Assembly (NCBI GenBank): GCA_030452125.1
Contig: JAKDMV010000006.1
Span: 1-51,377 of the forward strand
Direction of reading: 5' to 3'
From: Micrococcaceae bacterium
GTDB taxonomy: Bacteria > Actinomycetota > Actinomycetes > Actinomycetales > Micrococcaceae
DNA: 51,377 nucleotides
Below the pieces are notes generated by a model. The model worked only from the letters and a program-made list of their open reading frames with translations. It was not told the origin of the DNA and did no database searches. Below, piece by piece: positions 37,973 through 45,997 of this stretch; position 1 is the stretch's first letter, and the number at the start of each line of letters is the position of its first letter. Both the position numbers and the translations under genes were made by a program.

Positions 37973-39020
37973 AAGTCGATGGTAATTGCCGTATGACCTA
38001 CTCGTGCTCCCCCGTCGTTGCCCAAAAGGGCTACCCGTGGACTTCAACGTCGCCCGCACAACGATTTCTTCCCCTTTTGTGTGGCGTTCTACGGGCATCC
38101 TGTCATTATTTGGCAGGGATGTGGTCTAGTCGGTCAATTCACGAGGCCACGTCACCCGTAAGCGTTCGAACACTATCCTGTCTTGCTCGGATCCAAACAT
38201 CGTCGCGGGCGACGCAGTCACGTTCCCTATACCTGCGGTGCCCGCTATTCCAGCTCTCAAGGGATCCAACCCCTGGCAAGTCATCGCCGTGTTCCCTGAT
38301 CTCGGAAACGAGCTCCGATGTTGCCGGTTTTGCCCCGTGCAGGACCTTGCCTAGGGGTTCGTCGGCGAGGCGAGAGGAATCACCGAAGTGCTCAACGGTG
38401 GATTCCGGGCAGGTACTTACGGCCGCCGGATGAGCGAGAGCGGATTCGGCCCAGCGGGTTTACACAGCGGTGACGTTAGGGGCATTGGCGCCGAGCGAGT
38501 GTTCCTCCATGCGCTCATTCTCCCGGCACGAGACGCATCTCTCTGGCATTACTCTGTGTTGGTGACTTGTTCGGACCTTCTGATTTCTCGGCTGCAGTCC
38601 TTGCCCTAGCCCTGACGTCAACGGGTATGCATATCCGTGAAAGCGCTCGAGGAGACGACGTGGCGAGATCCCCGTAGGCCGCCCTGACCGAGGATGAACG
38701 TGGGCCGTCCGTGACCTGATCGCATGTTGGATTTGATGGTTTGGTTCGACTGCCGAGAGATACCTGGAGCAAGCCCGTTTGAAGTCAGTTGAGTCACGCG
38801 AATAGTTTCCTGGCTATTCGTGGTCCACCCCAAGTGAGACGGGAAGACTCCACCGCCAGCACCGACTCTGGATGAAGACCGCGTTCCCTACGGGTGTCGG
38901 GCGCCGGCGCGGGGAGATCCATTCGACCTTCCAACTGCCGGTCTCCAGGCTGATTCGTGGTTTTGCCGCAACTCGGATATTCCACACCGAAACCATCAGA
39001 GTGATTGACGGTTGGAGAAA

Positions 39021-39037
39021 CCCGCTTCGGCGGGCTG
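39021..39037 (-). terminator. Possible terminator hairpin in the island
   Basis: CCCGC-TTCG-GCGGG at 39021-39034; on the minus strand the second arm is followed by TTTCT. It has no certain gene to terminate. Confidence 0.35.
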
Positions 39038-39146
39038 CAATGGTATGAAGGTATTCCCACGAACGGTCGTCGCGCCGCGGCCCGGTTGCGCTTCCCCGCG
39101 CCTGGAAGTGTTGGCTGTTCGGTCAATTGAGCAGGTGGAGGCTGAA

Positions 39147-39548
39147 ATGAGCAATGCTGAAGAGCGAGGGTTGGTGGTTCGCCCCAGCCGATTTGGCCAC
39201 GGGGAAACCCTCAGGTTGTTGACCGCTGCGATTGCCCATCACGGGGCCACGTTGTTTGCGGTCATTGATCACGCTGCCAACGCAGCCGAAGTTGATTTGG
39301 AGCTCCCCCCGACCGCCGTGGTGATCTTCGGCAATCCCGCGGTCGGCACACCGCTGATGCGCGGAGAGCCGGACCTGGCCCTGGACCTGCCCAGCCGAGT
39401 ACTCGTCCGGGAGGACGCGACCGGCATGGTGGAGGTTGTCTACCTCGATCCAGCCCGTCTCGCTGAACGGCATGGGTTGGAGAGCAATCAGGTCAAGGGG
39501 CTCGTCGGGCTGACTGCGATCGTCGATGAAGCCCTGGGGTCCCGCTAA
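39147..39548 (+). CDS. DUF302 family protein
   Basis: 133 residues from ATG 39147 (GGTGGAGG 5 nt upstream). The DUF302 core is seen: LVVRPSRFGHGETLRLLTAA, ATLFAVIDHAANA, VVIFGNPAVGTPLM and LPSRVLVREDATG. Members are small cytosolic proteins of unknown function often placed next to redox genes. Here a flavoprotein reductase follows 185 nt later on the same strand. Confidence 0.88.
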   Translation: MSNAEERGLVVRPSRFGHGETLRLLTAAIAHHGATLFAVIDHAANAAEVDLELPPTAVVIFGNPAVGTPLMRGEPDLALDLPSRVLVREDATGMVEVVYLDPARLAERHGLESNQVKGLVGLTAIVDEALGSR

Positions 39549-39662
39549 CGCCGTTGCTTAAACCGTCTGGAGGGGCGGAGGGGCCGTGATGACGGAGCGT
39601 CCGTGCAGGGTCCTGGTCCGCGGACCCCCGGATTCTGGGGCGTGGTAACCTCCAGATTCGTC

Positions 39663-39668
39663 TACTAT
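39663..39668 (+). promoter_or_regulatory. Possible -10 box for the flavoprotein gene
   Basis: TACTAT about 66 nt before the ATG at 39734, with no clear -35. It is a weak candidate. Confidence 0.3.
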
Positions 39669-39733
39669 GACGGGCGTTTCTCCGGTCAGCTCATACGAAT
39701 GGTGGCCCAAAACGCCCCTCGAAGGAGCAGGAA

Positions 39734-40978
39734 ATGCCTACTGGACAAACTTTCGTCGTTGTCGGTGCCGGGCAAGCCGGCGGGACTGCTATTCAGAAGT
39801 TGCGTGCAGAAGGCTTTGACGGGCGGATCGTGCTCGTCGGCGCCGAATCCCACCTTCCCTATGAGCGGCCACCGCTGTCGAAGTCCTATCTGAAAAATGA
39901 AGGATGGCTCTCGCATAAGTCATTGCTGGGCCAACAGTGGTACGACAAACAAGAGGTCGAGGTCCGTCTCGGGACTCGAGCTGTAGCGCTGCGGAGCGAC
40001 GATCACCAAGTGGTTCTCGACGACGATACGACGCTGGACTACGACAAGATCCTGATCGCAACCGGATCAAGTGCCCGACGATTGAAAGCGCCCGGTGCCG
40101 AACTTGCCGGTGTGCACTACCTGAGAACCCTTGAAGACTCCGAAGCGTTGGGTGCCGCCTTGGACAACGCGCCGAACGTCGTGATCGTCGGTGCGAGCTG
40201 GATCGGACTGGAAACTGCCGATGCCGCTCTGCAGAAGGGATGCCGGGTCACCGTGATCGGTCCGGGCGAAGCCCCGCTCGAGGCATCCATGGGAACGCTC
40301 CTGGGCGGGTATTTTGCTGACGTGCATCGAAGCCATGGCGTCGAATTCGAACTGGGGCGTCGTGTGGTCGGGCTGGAAGGCGCTGAAAGCGTCGAATCCG
40401 TCGTCGTCGACGACGGCACAAAATTTCCTGCCGACGTGGTGATCGTGGGGGTCGGGGCCGTTCCTGAGTCTGGATTTCTCGAGGAGCGGTTGCTTGCCGA
40501 AGACGGCGGCATCCGTGTCGACTCACGGATGCAGGCCGAGGCGCCCGATGTCTTCGCCGCTGGCGACATCGCTAGCGTGGCCAACCCCCTCTATGGCCGG
40601 CAAATGCGGGTCGAGCACTGGAATAATGCACTAATGGAGGGAAAAATTGCCGCACATTCAATGCTCGGACAGTCCTCCGATTTCGACCCGGCACCCTTCT
40701 TCTTCACCGACCAGTACGACCTTGCCTTGGAGTACGCCGGACGAGTGGATGCCAGGAGGGCCGATGATCCGGTGATCCGCGGGGATCTTGCTGCCGATCG
40801 GTTCCACGCTTTCTGGCTTGTTGACGACGTGGTTGTCGCTGGTCTGCATGTCAACGCGTGGGATGAGGGCATCGAACCGGTCCAGGAGTTGATTCGTTCC
40901 CAAGCCCGGGTGGATCCAGCTGAACTAGCCAATCCAGCAGTGCCTCTGACGCAATTGGTGCAGGCGTCCCGACCCTAG
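39734..40978 (+). CDS. Ferredoxin-NAD(P) reductase-like FAD oxidoreductase
   Basis: 414 residues. FAD-binding GAGQAGG near residue 11 and acidic-strand LVGAESHLPYERPPLSK, then a NAD-binding GASWIGLETADAAL near residue 154, the second FAD motif VFAAGDIA near residue 276 with HWNNALMEG, and a C-terminal reductase dimerisation domain. It matches rubredoxin/ferredoxin reductases of P450 and Rieske oxygenase systems (rhodocoxin-reductase-like). Electron partner not in this window. GGAGCAGGAA precedes the ATG. Confidence 0.9.
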   Translation: MPTGQTFVVVGAGQAGGTAIQKLRAEGFDGRIVLVGAESHLPYERPPLSKSYLKNEGWLSHKSLLGQQWYDKQEVEVRLGTRAVALRSDDHQVVLDDDTTLDYDKILIATGSSARRLKAPGAELAGVHYLRTLEDSEALGAALDNAPNVVIVGASWIGLETADAALQKGCRVTVIGPGEAPLEASMGTLLGGYFADVHRSHGVEFELGRRVVGLEGAESVESVVVDDGTKFPADVVIVGVGAVPESGFLEERLLAEDGGIRVDSRMQAEAPDVFAAGDIASVANPLYGRQMRVEHWNNALMEGKIAAHSMLGQSSDFDPAPFFFTDQYDLALEYAGRVDARRADDPVIRGDLAADRFHAFWLVDDVVVAGLHVNAWDEGIEPVQELIRSQARVDPAELANPAVPLTQLVQASRP

Positions 40979-41147
40979 GTATTTTCCGCCCATGACCCGG
41001 GGCCGGCGCGCCGCCCGGTTCCGGGGGAACAAGTCAGTGGGGTTCAGCGGCTCAGGCCGGTTCCACGCGGAGCCCGGTCGAAGACGGGGGGATGATTCTT
41101 CGGCGGGGGCACTGCTGGCGACGGCGCCATCAGGTTGTCGCAGAGCG

Positions 41148-41501
41148 TCAGGGGCGGTGTTGCACGATGTTGACGACGGTGCCGTCGGGCGCACGGACCA
41201 GGAATCTGCGGACTCCCCAGGACTCGGTGTTCAAGGGATGCACGATGTCGTACCCCAGTTCCAGGGCCTCCGAGTAGGCCGCGTCGACGTCGTCCGTGTG
41301 GATCGACATCTTTGAATCGACCGGGGAGGTCTCGTCCCGGGTGACGAGTTGAACATTGGCTCCACTCAGCGGTGAGGTGAACCGGGCCACCCAACCCAGA
41401 TTGAATTCCTCATCGGCCAGACCCAGGAATCCGGTGTAGAACGCCTTCGCGGCCTCTATGTCCTCCACCGGCACATTGGGGGTGATCTTGAGCGAATGCA
41501 T
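41148..41501 (-). CDS. VOC (glyoxalase/bleomycin-resistance) family protein
   Basis: 117 residues from ATG 41501 with GGAGG 5 nt upstream. Paired beta-alpha-beta-beta-beta units with ITPNVPVEDIEAAKAFY at the start and RFLVRAPDGTVVNIVQH at the end (metal-ligand Glu replaced by N or absent in this copy as far as I can see). Function unknown; the family includes lyases, dioxygenases and drug-binding proteins. Confidence 0.88.
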   Translation of the reverse strand: MHSLKITPNVPVEDIEAAKAFYTGFLGLADEEFNLGWVARFTSPLSGANVQLVTRDETSPVDSKMSIHTDDVDAAYSEALELGYDIVHPLNTESWGVRRFLVRAPDGTVVNIVQHRP

Positions 41502-41665
41502 GGGAACCTCCACGTGGATCGTTACCGTCGATCCTCCACCGAAGGCCGGCCCCTGTCGAGGGGCGTCGGCCTACCTCTTCTTCCTCAGCCGGTTCTCCGC
41601 TGGGTGTACGCTTTCACGGTCCTCGGCCCCACGGCCGGGACCACACCGACCCTCGGGGGGAAATA

Positions 41666-42016
41666 ATGGAAGATGCCATCGCGACCGGAATCATCATGGC
41701 GGTGATCGGCATGCTCATCGCCGTGCTGGGTGGGCTCGGGCGCGCCCGCCGGCTACCGGCCAGCGCGATGATCGGGATCCGGTTGCCGGCCACGAGGGCC
41801 TCCGACGACGCCTGGGAAGAAACCCATGTTGTCGCCGGCCCATGGCTGATGCTGGCCGGGCTGGTCCCCTTCCTTACCGGAATCCTCATCCTGATCCCGG
41901 GCGCAAGCATGCCGGAGTGGACCGTCCTGGGCGCTTATGCGGCGATGGTCGTCTTCGTCATCGTTGGTGCGGTGCTCGGTGTTCGGGCTGCCAATGCGGT
42001 GAACAGCCCTAGCTAG
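41666..42016 (+). CDS. SdpI family membrane protein
   Basis: 116 residues. Three hydrophobic helices around the conserved IGIRLPATRASDDAWEETH motif, which matches the SdpI/YhfL immunity family. In Bacillus SdpI protects against the SdpC killing factor and titrates its regulator; many actinobacterial relatives have unknown roles. GGGGGGAA upstream. Its 3' end overlaps by 8 nt the convergent membrane gene that belongs to the SatD unit. Confidence 0.85.
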   Translation: MEDAIATGIIMAVIGMLIAVLGGLGRARRLPASAMIGIRLPATRASDDAWEETHVVAGPWLMLAGLVPFLTGILILIPGASMPEWTVLGAYAAMVVFVIVGAVLGVRAANAVNSPS

Positions 42017-42605
42017 TGGCGAGCACGGCGATGCCCGTGCAGGCGCAGGCCCACAGAACACTGGCAAAGGTGCCCAGGATGAACCGTTCGGCGGCGCCGT
42101 CCTTGCCGAGTTCGGCATAGCGTCCAAGCCCCTTGACCGCGAGCACGATCGCCAGACCCTCCGGCCATCCGCACCAGAGCGTCACGGAGATCGCCGTCCG
42201 CTCGAGCACGCCGATCCACGCGCCTCCCTGCAGCACGACTTCGCCGTGGAAATCTGCCGGACCGGTGGCGGAGGCCTCAGGCGGAGGTGGCAAATACGAG
42301 CGGTCCCCCGAAGCCCGGGTTCCTTCAGCGCGCAGATCGGCAGCGACGGAGCGTTCCGACAGGCGCAGGATGCTCATGGTCACCGGTCCCCCGCCGACGG
42401 CTGCCGCGACGACGGCGAACGAGGCGGCCGCTCCCCACGCGATGCCACCCGTGCCTGCCGCGGCCAGGAGGGCCGCCGCGGCCAACAGGGCCAGCTGGAC
42501 CGACGCCGTGAGGTAGAGCCAGCGGTTCGTGCTTCCGCGAAGACGACGGAAATACTGCGGGAGCCCACACGCTCCGGCCAGGATCAACAAGACCAAAACA
42601 GGCAT
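42009..42605 (-). CDS. Multi-pass membrane protein in the SatD operon
   Basis: 198 residues, about five helices (MPVLVLLILAGACGLPQYF..., LALLAAAALLAAAGTGGIAW..., WPEGLAIVLAVKGLGRYAEL, ILGTFASVLWACACTGIAVL), with a soluble Pro/Glu loop near 95-120. I recognise no specific family, but genes of this kind recur directly after satD-like genes in actinobacteria. Its start lies 3 nt after the SatD-like stop, so they are almost certainly co-transcribed. Confidence 0.8.
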   Translation of the reverse strand: MPVLVLLILAGACGLPQYFRRLRGSTNRWLYLTASVQLALLAAAALLAAAGTGGIAWGAAASFAVVAAAVGGGPVTMSILRLSERSVAADLRAEGTRASGDRSYLPPPPEASATGPADFHGEVVLQGGAWIGVLERTAISVTLWCGWPEGLAIVLAVKGLGRYAELGKDGAAERFILGTFASVLWACACTGIAVLATS

Positions 42606-42608
42606 CCG

Positions 42609-43208
42609 CTACTCCCCTTCCCCGAATTGTGTGTTGTACCGGGCCAGGGCCACCCCGGCCTGCTCGGCCAGTTGGCGGCACGGGAGCCATAGTCCGGTGG
42701 CGAGACGGCTGGAAACCGCTTGCTGGGTGATCCCCAGGCGCAGGGCGGCTTCATGCTGCGAGAGGCCCTGGTCGATGAGCAGGCCCGCAGCCCAGGAGGC
42801 TTCGGTGCGTCGGCCATTGACCTCGGCGACCAGCTGGAGTTCGGCTTCGAGGCGTTCCGCCTCTCCCCCGCGCCCCGAGACCGCAACGGAGGCCGGGGCG
42901 TGCTTGGCGCGTTCGACGGCGTCGCGGGCTGCTTCAAAGGCCTCGCCGGAGCCGGCGCGCGTCTGTTGGGGTAGCGGGGATTTCACGCTCCCCACCCCCA
43001 GGCCCACGCTCCACCGAGCGCTCCGGGCCACCTCCAGGAGTAGGCGCACGGCTGCTACGCCGTCATCCATGACGCCCTGCAGCTCGTCCCCCGCGGTACG
43101 CTCGAAGGCTCGGAGCACCGGGAAGTCGGCATTCAACCGGGCCACCAGAACTTCGACCCGGTCGGGGTTGTGTCGTGAATCCCGTTGGTCGATGGTCAAG
43201 ACGATCAT
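42609..43208 (-). CDS. SatD-like family regulator with C-terminal HTH
   Basis: 199 residues. The N-terminal block (MIVLTIDQRDSR, PVLRAFERTAGDELQGV) resembles the SatD family; the last 70 residues are a helix-turn-helix: LSQHEAALRLGITQQAVSSRL. The combination suggests a DNA-binding regulator for the operon of the membrane protein at 42009. The inverted repeat 19 nt upstream could be its own operator. The SatD role is not well defined biochemically. Confidence 0.8.
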   Translation of the reverse strand: MIVLTIDQRDSRHNPDRVEVLVARLNADFPVLRAFERTAGDELQGVMDDGVAAVRLLLEVARSARWSVGLGVGSVKSPLPQQTRAGSGEAFEAARDAVERAKHAPASVAVSGRGGEAERLEAELQLVAEVNGRRTEASWAAGLLIDQGLSQHEAALRLGITQQAVSSRLATGLWLPCRQLAEQAGVALARYNTQFGEGE

Positions 43209-43226
43209 GCCAACAAGGATAAAGCT

Positions 43227-43244
43227 TTGTAGTTACATATACAA
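43227..43244. promoter_or_regulatory. Inverted repeat in the satD-DUF3054 intergenic region
   Basis: TTGTA at 43227-43231 and TACAA at 43240-43244 flank 8 nt in a short AT-rich patch 19 nt before the SatD-like start. It is well placed to be the operator of that HTH protein. Arms are only 5 bp, so chance is not excluded. Confidence 0.35.
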
Positions 43245-43287
43245 GACTGATGGCTTGTCTGAAGAAGTCGGCGGCTTTTGATCTCGA

Positions 43288-43293
43288 TAGACT
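43288..43293 (+). promoter_or_regulatory. -10 box of a probable leaderless promoter (DUF3054 gene)
   Basis: TAGACT lies 7 nt before the ATG at 43301, with no ribosome site. This favours ATG 43301 over the upstream in-frame ATG at 43250. Confidence 0.5.
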
Positions 43294-43300
43294 GTCAGCC

Positions 43301-43690
43301 ATGCGCAATGTTCGACAATGGATTCCACTACTCGTCATCGATCTGCTGCTGGTGATCATCTTCGCCGTGCTGGGCCGTCGCTCGCATGCCGAGGGGTTGG
43401 ACCTCGCCGGAATCCTCGGGACGGCCGGCCCGTTCCTGATTTCCTTGCTGGTCTTTTCAGGCATCACCGCTCTCTGGCGGGAGCCTCATCGGATCTGGCC
43501 GCATGGGGTGATCACCTGGGTGGGAACCGTCGCATTGGGGCTGATACTCCGGATACTCTTCGGGGCAACCGCCGCGGTGCCGTTCATCATCGTGGCAACC
43601 GTCGTGCTCGGGGCGTTCCTCCTCGGCCGCAGACTGGTTTCGGGTCTTTTGGTCCGTCGCAAGGTGCACTCCGCTGGTGCTGTGAACTAG
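43301..43690 (+). CDS. DUF3054 family membrane protein
   Basis: 129 residues from ATG 43301. Four hydrophobic helices: LLVIDLLLVIIFAVLG, LGTAGPFLISLLVFSGITAL, VGTVALGLILRILFG and AAVPFIIVATVVLGAFLLG, with RSHAEGLDLAG and REPHRIWPHGVI loops. These features match DUF3054. Unknown function. The downstream Lrp-type gene begins 59 nt later. Confidence 0.85.
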   Translation: MRNVRQWIPLLVIDLLLVIIFAVLGRRSHAEGLDLAGILGTAGPFLISLLVFSGITALWREPHRIWPHGVITWVGTVALGLILRILFGATAAVPFIIVATVVLGAFLLGRRLVSGLLVRRKVHSAGAVN

Positions 43691-43749
43691 GGTCGAAGCA
43701 CGAAACAAGTACCGGACGCCGCCGGTACCGGAAGGTGGAGGGACACGAG

Positions 43750-44028
43750 ATGATCACCGCGTTTGTCATGATCCAGACCGCAGCGGACCGCATCCCGGAA
43801 TGCGCGCAGGAAATCTCCGAACTGGAGGGGATCAGTGAAGTCTATTCCGTGGCCGGTGACTCGGATTTGATTGCCATTGCCCGGGTCCGCAACCACGAGG
43901 ATCTGGCTGAGGTCATCGCCAACAGGCTCTCCAAGGTCGACGGCGTCGTCGAAACCACCACGCATATTGCCTTCAGGTCATATTCCCAACACGACCTCGA
44001 CGCGGCGTTCTCGCTCGGGCTCGAATAG
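43750..44028 (+). CDS. Stand-alone Lrp/AsnC ligand-binding (RAM) domain protein
   Basis: 92 residues from ATG 43750 (GGTGGAGGG upstream). It is the RAM domain alone: MITAFVMIQTAADRIPECA, AGDSDLIAIARVRNHEDLAE, and VDGVVETTTHIAF. No DNA-binding HTH exists, so it must act as a small-molecule sensor or as a partner for full-length Lrp/AsnC proteins. It shows the same size as known stand-alone RAM proteins of actinobacteria. Confidence 0.9.
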   Translation: MITAFVMIQTAADRIPECAQEISELEGISEVYSVAGDSDLIAIARVRNHEDLAEVIANRLSKVDGVVETTTHIAFRSYSQHDLDAAFSLGLE

Positions 44029-44055
44029 ACCACGGGGGTCGATCCCCCAAGCGGG

Positions 44056-44087
44056 ACCCGGTGCGGCGTCGGTCGCACCGGGTTCTT
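44056..44087. terminator. Terminator between the RAM gene and trpD
   Basis: A 10-bp perfect stem (44056-44065 with 44074-44083) is followed by TCTT. It separates two convergent genes. Confidence 0.75.
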
Positions 44088-44093
44088 CCGCGA

Positions 44094-45155
44094 CTACCCC
44101 CCGACGGCCGTGGAGGCGATCCAGCGGCTGAGAACCTGATGAGCGGCACCGGAGTCGATGGCCTCCTCCGCGCGCCTGGCAGCGGCCTCCAGACGCTCTG
44201 TCAGACTGCCTGTGGCCAAAAGGTCGAAGGCGACCAGGCCGGCCGCCGCATTCAGGACCACCGCGTCGCGGACCGGCCCCCTGGCACCGTCGAGGACTTC
44301 GTGGACGACGGCGGCGTTGTGTCGGGCATCCCCGCCGCGCAGATCGTGCAGCGTGGCCCGTTCCAGGCCGAGATCCCTGGCATCCAGGACCGAGGCAGCC
44401 ACCGAGCCGTCACGGACCTCCCAGACGTGGTTCGCCGTGGTCGTGGTCATCTCATCCAGACCGTCATCGCCCCTGAAGACCAGGGCCCGGGAGCCCCGGG
44501 AAGCCAGGACGCCCGCCATCAGCGGGGCCATGCGTTCATCGGCGCAGCCGATCGCAGACGCGGTAGGACGTGAAGGATTCGTCAACGGGCCCATGAAGTT
44601 GAACGCCGTCGCGACCCCCAACCCCGAGCGGGCCGCTGCGGCAAAGCGCATCGAGGGATGGAACATCTGGGCGAAGCAGAAGGTGATGCCGGCTTCATCG
44701 AGGATCGTGCCCAACCGTTCGGCCGGGGCGTTCAACCGAACCCCGAGGGCCTCGAGGACATCGGCGGAACCGGAGGAAGAGGAAGCGGCTCGGTTTCCGT
44801 GCTTGACCAACCGCGCCCCGGCCCCCGCGCACACCAACGCGGCCATCGTGGAGATGTTCACGGTGTTGTGACGATCGCCACCGGTGCCGACGATATCGAG
44901 CTTCTCGCCCGGAATTTCCAGCGGCCGGGCATTGGCGATCATGCCTTCGACGAGTCCTGCCAGCTCCTCCACCGATTCACCCTTGGCTCGAAGAGCAACC
45001 AGAAAACCAGCGATATGGATGTCGGAGGCATTTCCGCCCATGATCTCACCCATCGCCCACGTCGCATCCGCGGTCGAAAGATCGTCTCCGCGGATGAGGG
45101 AGGTGAGCATAGTTGGCCAATTCGGGAACTCTGATGGCGTAGAAATCGTTGACAC
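44094..45155 (-). CDS. trpD: Anthranilate phosphoribosyltransferase TrpD
   Basis: 353 residues from GTG 45155. Phosphoribosyl-pyrophosphate loop [14 protein letters not shown] near residue 92, [21 protein letters not shown], and the D-D/E metal motif [11 protein letters not shown] near residue 227. It makes phosphoribosyl anthranilate in tryptophan synthesis. It stands apart from other trp genes. The GTG is supported by a -10 box 6 nt before it; a later ATG at 45110 is possible but less likely. Confidence 0.93.
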   Translation of the reverse strand: MSTISTPSEFPNWPTMLTSLIRGDDLSTADATWAMGEIMGGNASDIHIAGFLVALRAKGESVEELAGLVEGMIANARPLEIPGEKLDIVGTGGDRHNTVNISTMAALVCAGAGARLVKHGNRAASSSSGSADVLEALGVRLNAPAERLGTILDEAGITFCFAQMFHPSMRFAAAARSGLGVATAFNFMGPLTNPSRPTASAIGCADERMAPLMAGVLASRGSRALVFRGDDGLDEMTTTTANHVWEVRDGSVAASVLDARDLGLERATLHDLRGGDARHNAAVVHEVLDGARGPVRDAVVLNAAAGLVAFDLLATGSLTERLEAAARRAEEAIDSGAAHQVLSRWIASTAVGG

Positions 45156-45161
45156 GCACCT

Positions 45162-45167
45162 AGGTTA
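45162..45167 (-). promoter_or_regulatory. -10 box of a probable leaderless promoter (trpD)
   Basis: TAACCT on the minus strand is 6 nt before the GTG at 45155. Confidence 0.45.
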
Positions 45168-45290
45168 TCTACGTTTTGTAGAAAGTGCGGAATTGTTTCT
45201 CCCTTGATATTCCGCGGAACTTAGGCCTGACCCGGCCAAAAAGAAGCGACTCGGCCTCGAATGCATTGGTGTCAGGAGCACTTTTGTAGC

Positions 45291-45296
45291 CATAAT
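45291..45296 (+). promoter_or_regulatory. -10 box of a probable leaderless promoter (ctaE)
   Basis: CATAAT is 6 nt before the GTG at 45303, with no ribosome site. The frame is open further upstream to 45261, but that part is not protein-like. Confidence 0.55.
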
Positions 45297-45302
45297 GGCT
45301 CT

Positions 45303-45941
45303 GTGACAACTGCGACTCATAACCTCAATGCCCAGGCGCACCCTGCGCCTAACCGTCCCAACATGGTGTCGGTCGGAACCGTCGTCTGGCTTTCCAGCGA
45401 GCTGATGTTCTTCGCCGCGCTATTCGCCATGTACTTCACACTCCGTGCTGCCTCGCCGGAGTTGTGGGCGAACGAGACCTCCAAGCTGAACGTCCCGTTC
45501 GCACTTATCAACACGCTCATCCTGGTTTCCAGTTCCTTCTCTTGCCAGCTCGGTGTCTTCCGCGCCGAGGATCTCCAGCCGCGTCGCCTCGGCGGCCTGC
45601 TGAACTTCCGCAAGTGGGGAATGGTCGAGTGGTTCATCCTCACCTTCATCCTCGGGGCGATCTTCGTCTCGGTGCAGGCGTTTGAATACACCGAGCTGGT
45701 CCACCATGGCGTGTCACTGAGCTCCAACGCCTATGGCTCCGCCTTCTACATCACGACAGGCTTCCACGGCCTGCACGTGGCCGGCGGACTGATCGCCTTC
45801 GTCCTGATCATCGGGCGAGCGTACGTGGCCAAGAAGTTTGGTCACTTCGAGGCAACTTCCGCCATCGTCGTGTCGTACTACTGGCACTTCGTCGACGTTG
45901 TGTGGATTGCTCTGTTCGCGATCATCTACTTCCTGAAGTAG
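45303..45941 (+). CDS. ctaE: Cytochrome c oxidase subunit III (CtaE)
   Basis: 212 residues from GTG 45303. Five helices; [22 protein letters not shown] is the first, [20 protein letters not shown] and [16 protein letters not shown] carry the conserved His and Glu of subunit III, and [20 protein letters not shown] is the last. It stabilises the aa3 oxidase. First gene of the ctaE-qcrC-qcrA-qcrB cluster, the usual actinobacterial order; qcrC begins 56 nt later. Confidence 0.96.
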   Translation: MTTATHNLNAQAHPAPNRPNMVSVGTVVWLSSELMFFAALFAMYFTLRAASPELWANETSKLNVPFALINTLILVSSSFSCQLGVFRAEDLQPRRLGGLLNFRKWGMVEWFILTFILGAIFVSVQAFEYTELVHHGVSLSSNAYGSAFYITTGFHGLHVAGGLIAFVLIIGRAYVAKKFGHFEATSAIVVSYYWHFVDVVWIALFAIIYFLK

Positions 45942-45997
45942 CACCGGCCTCCCAGGCACCCAAGCATCACCAACCAAATCAAGTGAGGAACCAGCAA

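Larger units (their letters stand above)
36629..39146. other. 2.5-kb gene-poor, lower-GC stretch
   Basis: No recognisable protein, RNA gene, insertion sequence or tRNA was found on either strand, except the possible 70-residue membrane peptide at 37760-37972. Frames open for 60-190 codons here have no ribosome sites or family resemblance. I counted four 60-base lines by hand (37081, 37201, 37741, 38521): GC is 52, 62, 62 and 55 percent, versus 63-82 percent in coding lines I counted. It looks like decayed or foreign DNA. Confidence 0.6.

Noticed and set aside
38388-38609. Plus-strand frame of 73 codons with a GGFRAGTYGRRMSE start
   Set aside because: No ribosome site, no recognisable motif, and the composition matches random island sequence.
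38530-38683. Plus-strand frame reading ISLALLCVGDLFGPSDFSAA
   Set aside because: Looks membrane-like for about 25 residues, but no start codon, GC at third position near 50 percent, and a stop soon follows.
38799-38820. 7-bp inverted repeat CGAATAG/CTATTCG
   Set aside because: No T-run or gene to terminate; could be chance in an AT-richer patch.
39001-39147. Upstream extension of the DUF302 gene to 39012
   Set aside because: The hairpin at 39021-39034 would be inside the coding part, and GGTGGAGG sits ideally before ATG 39147.
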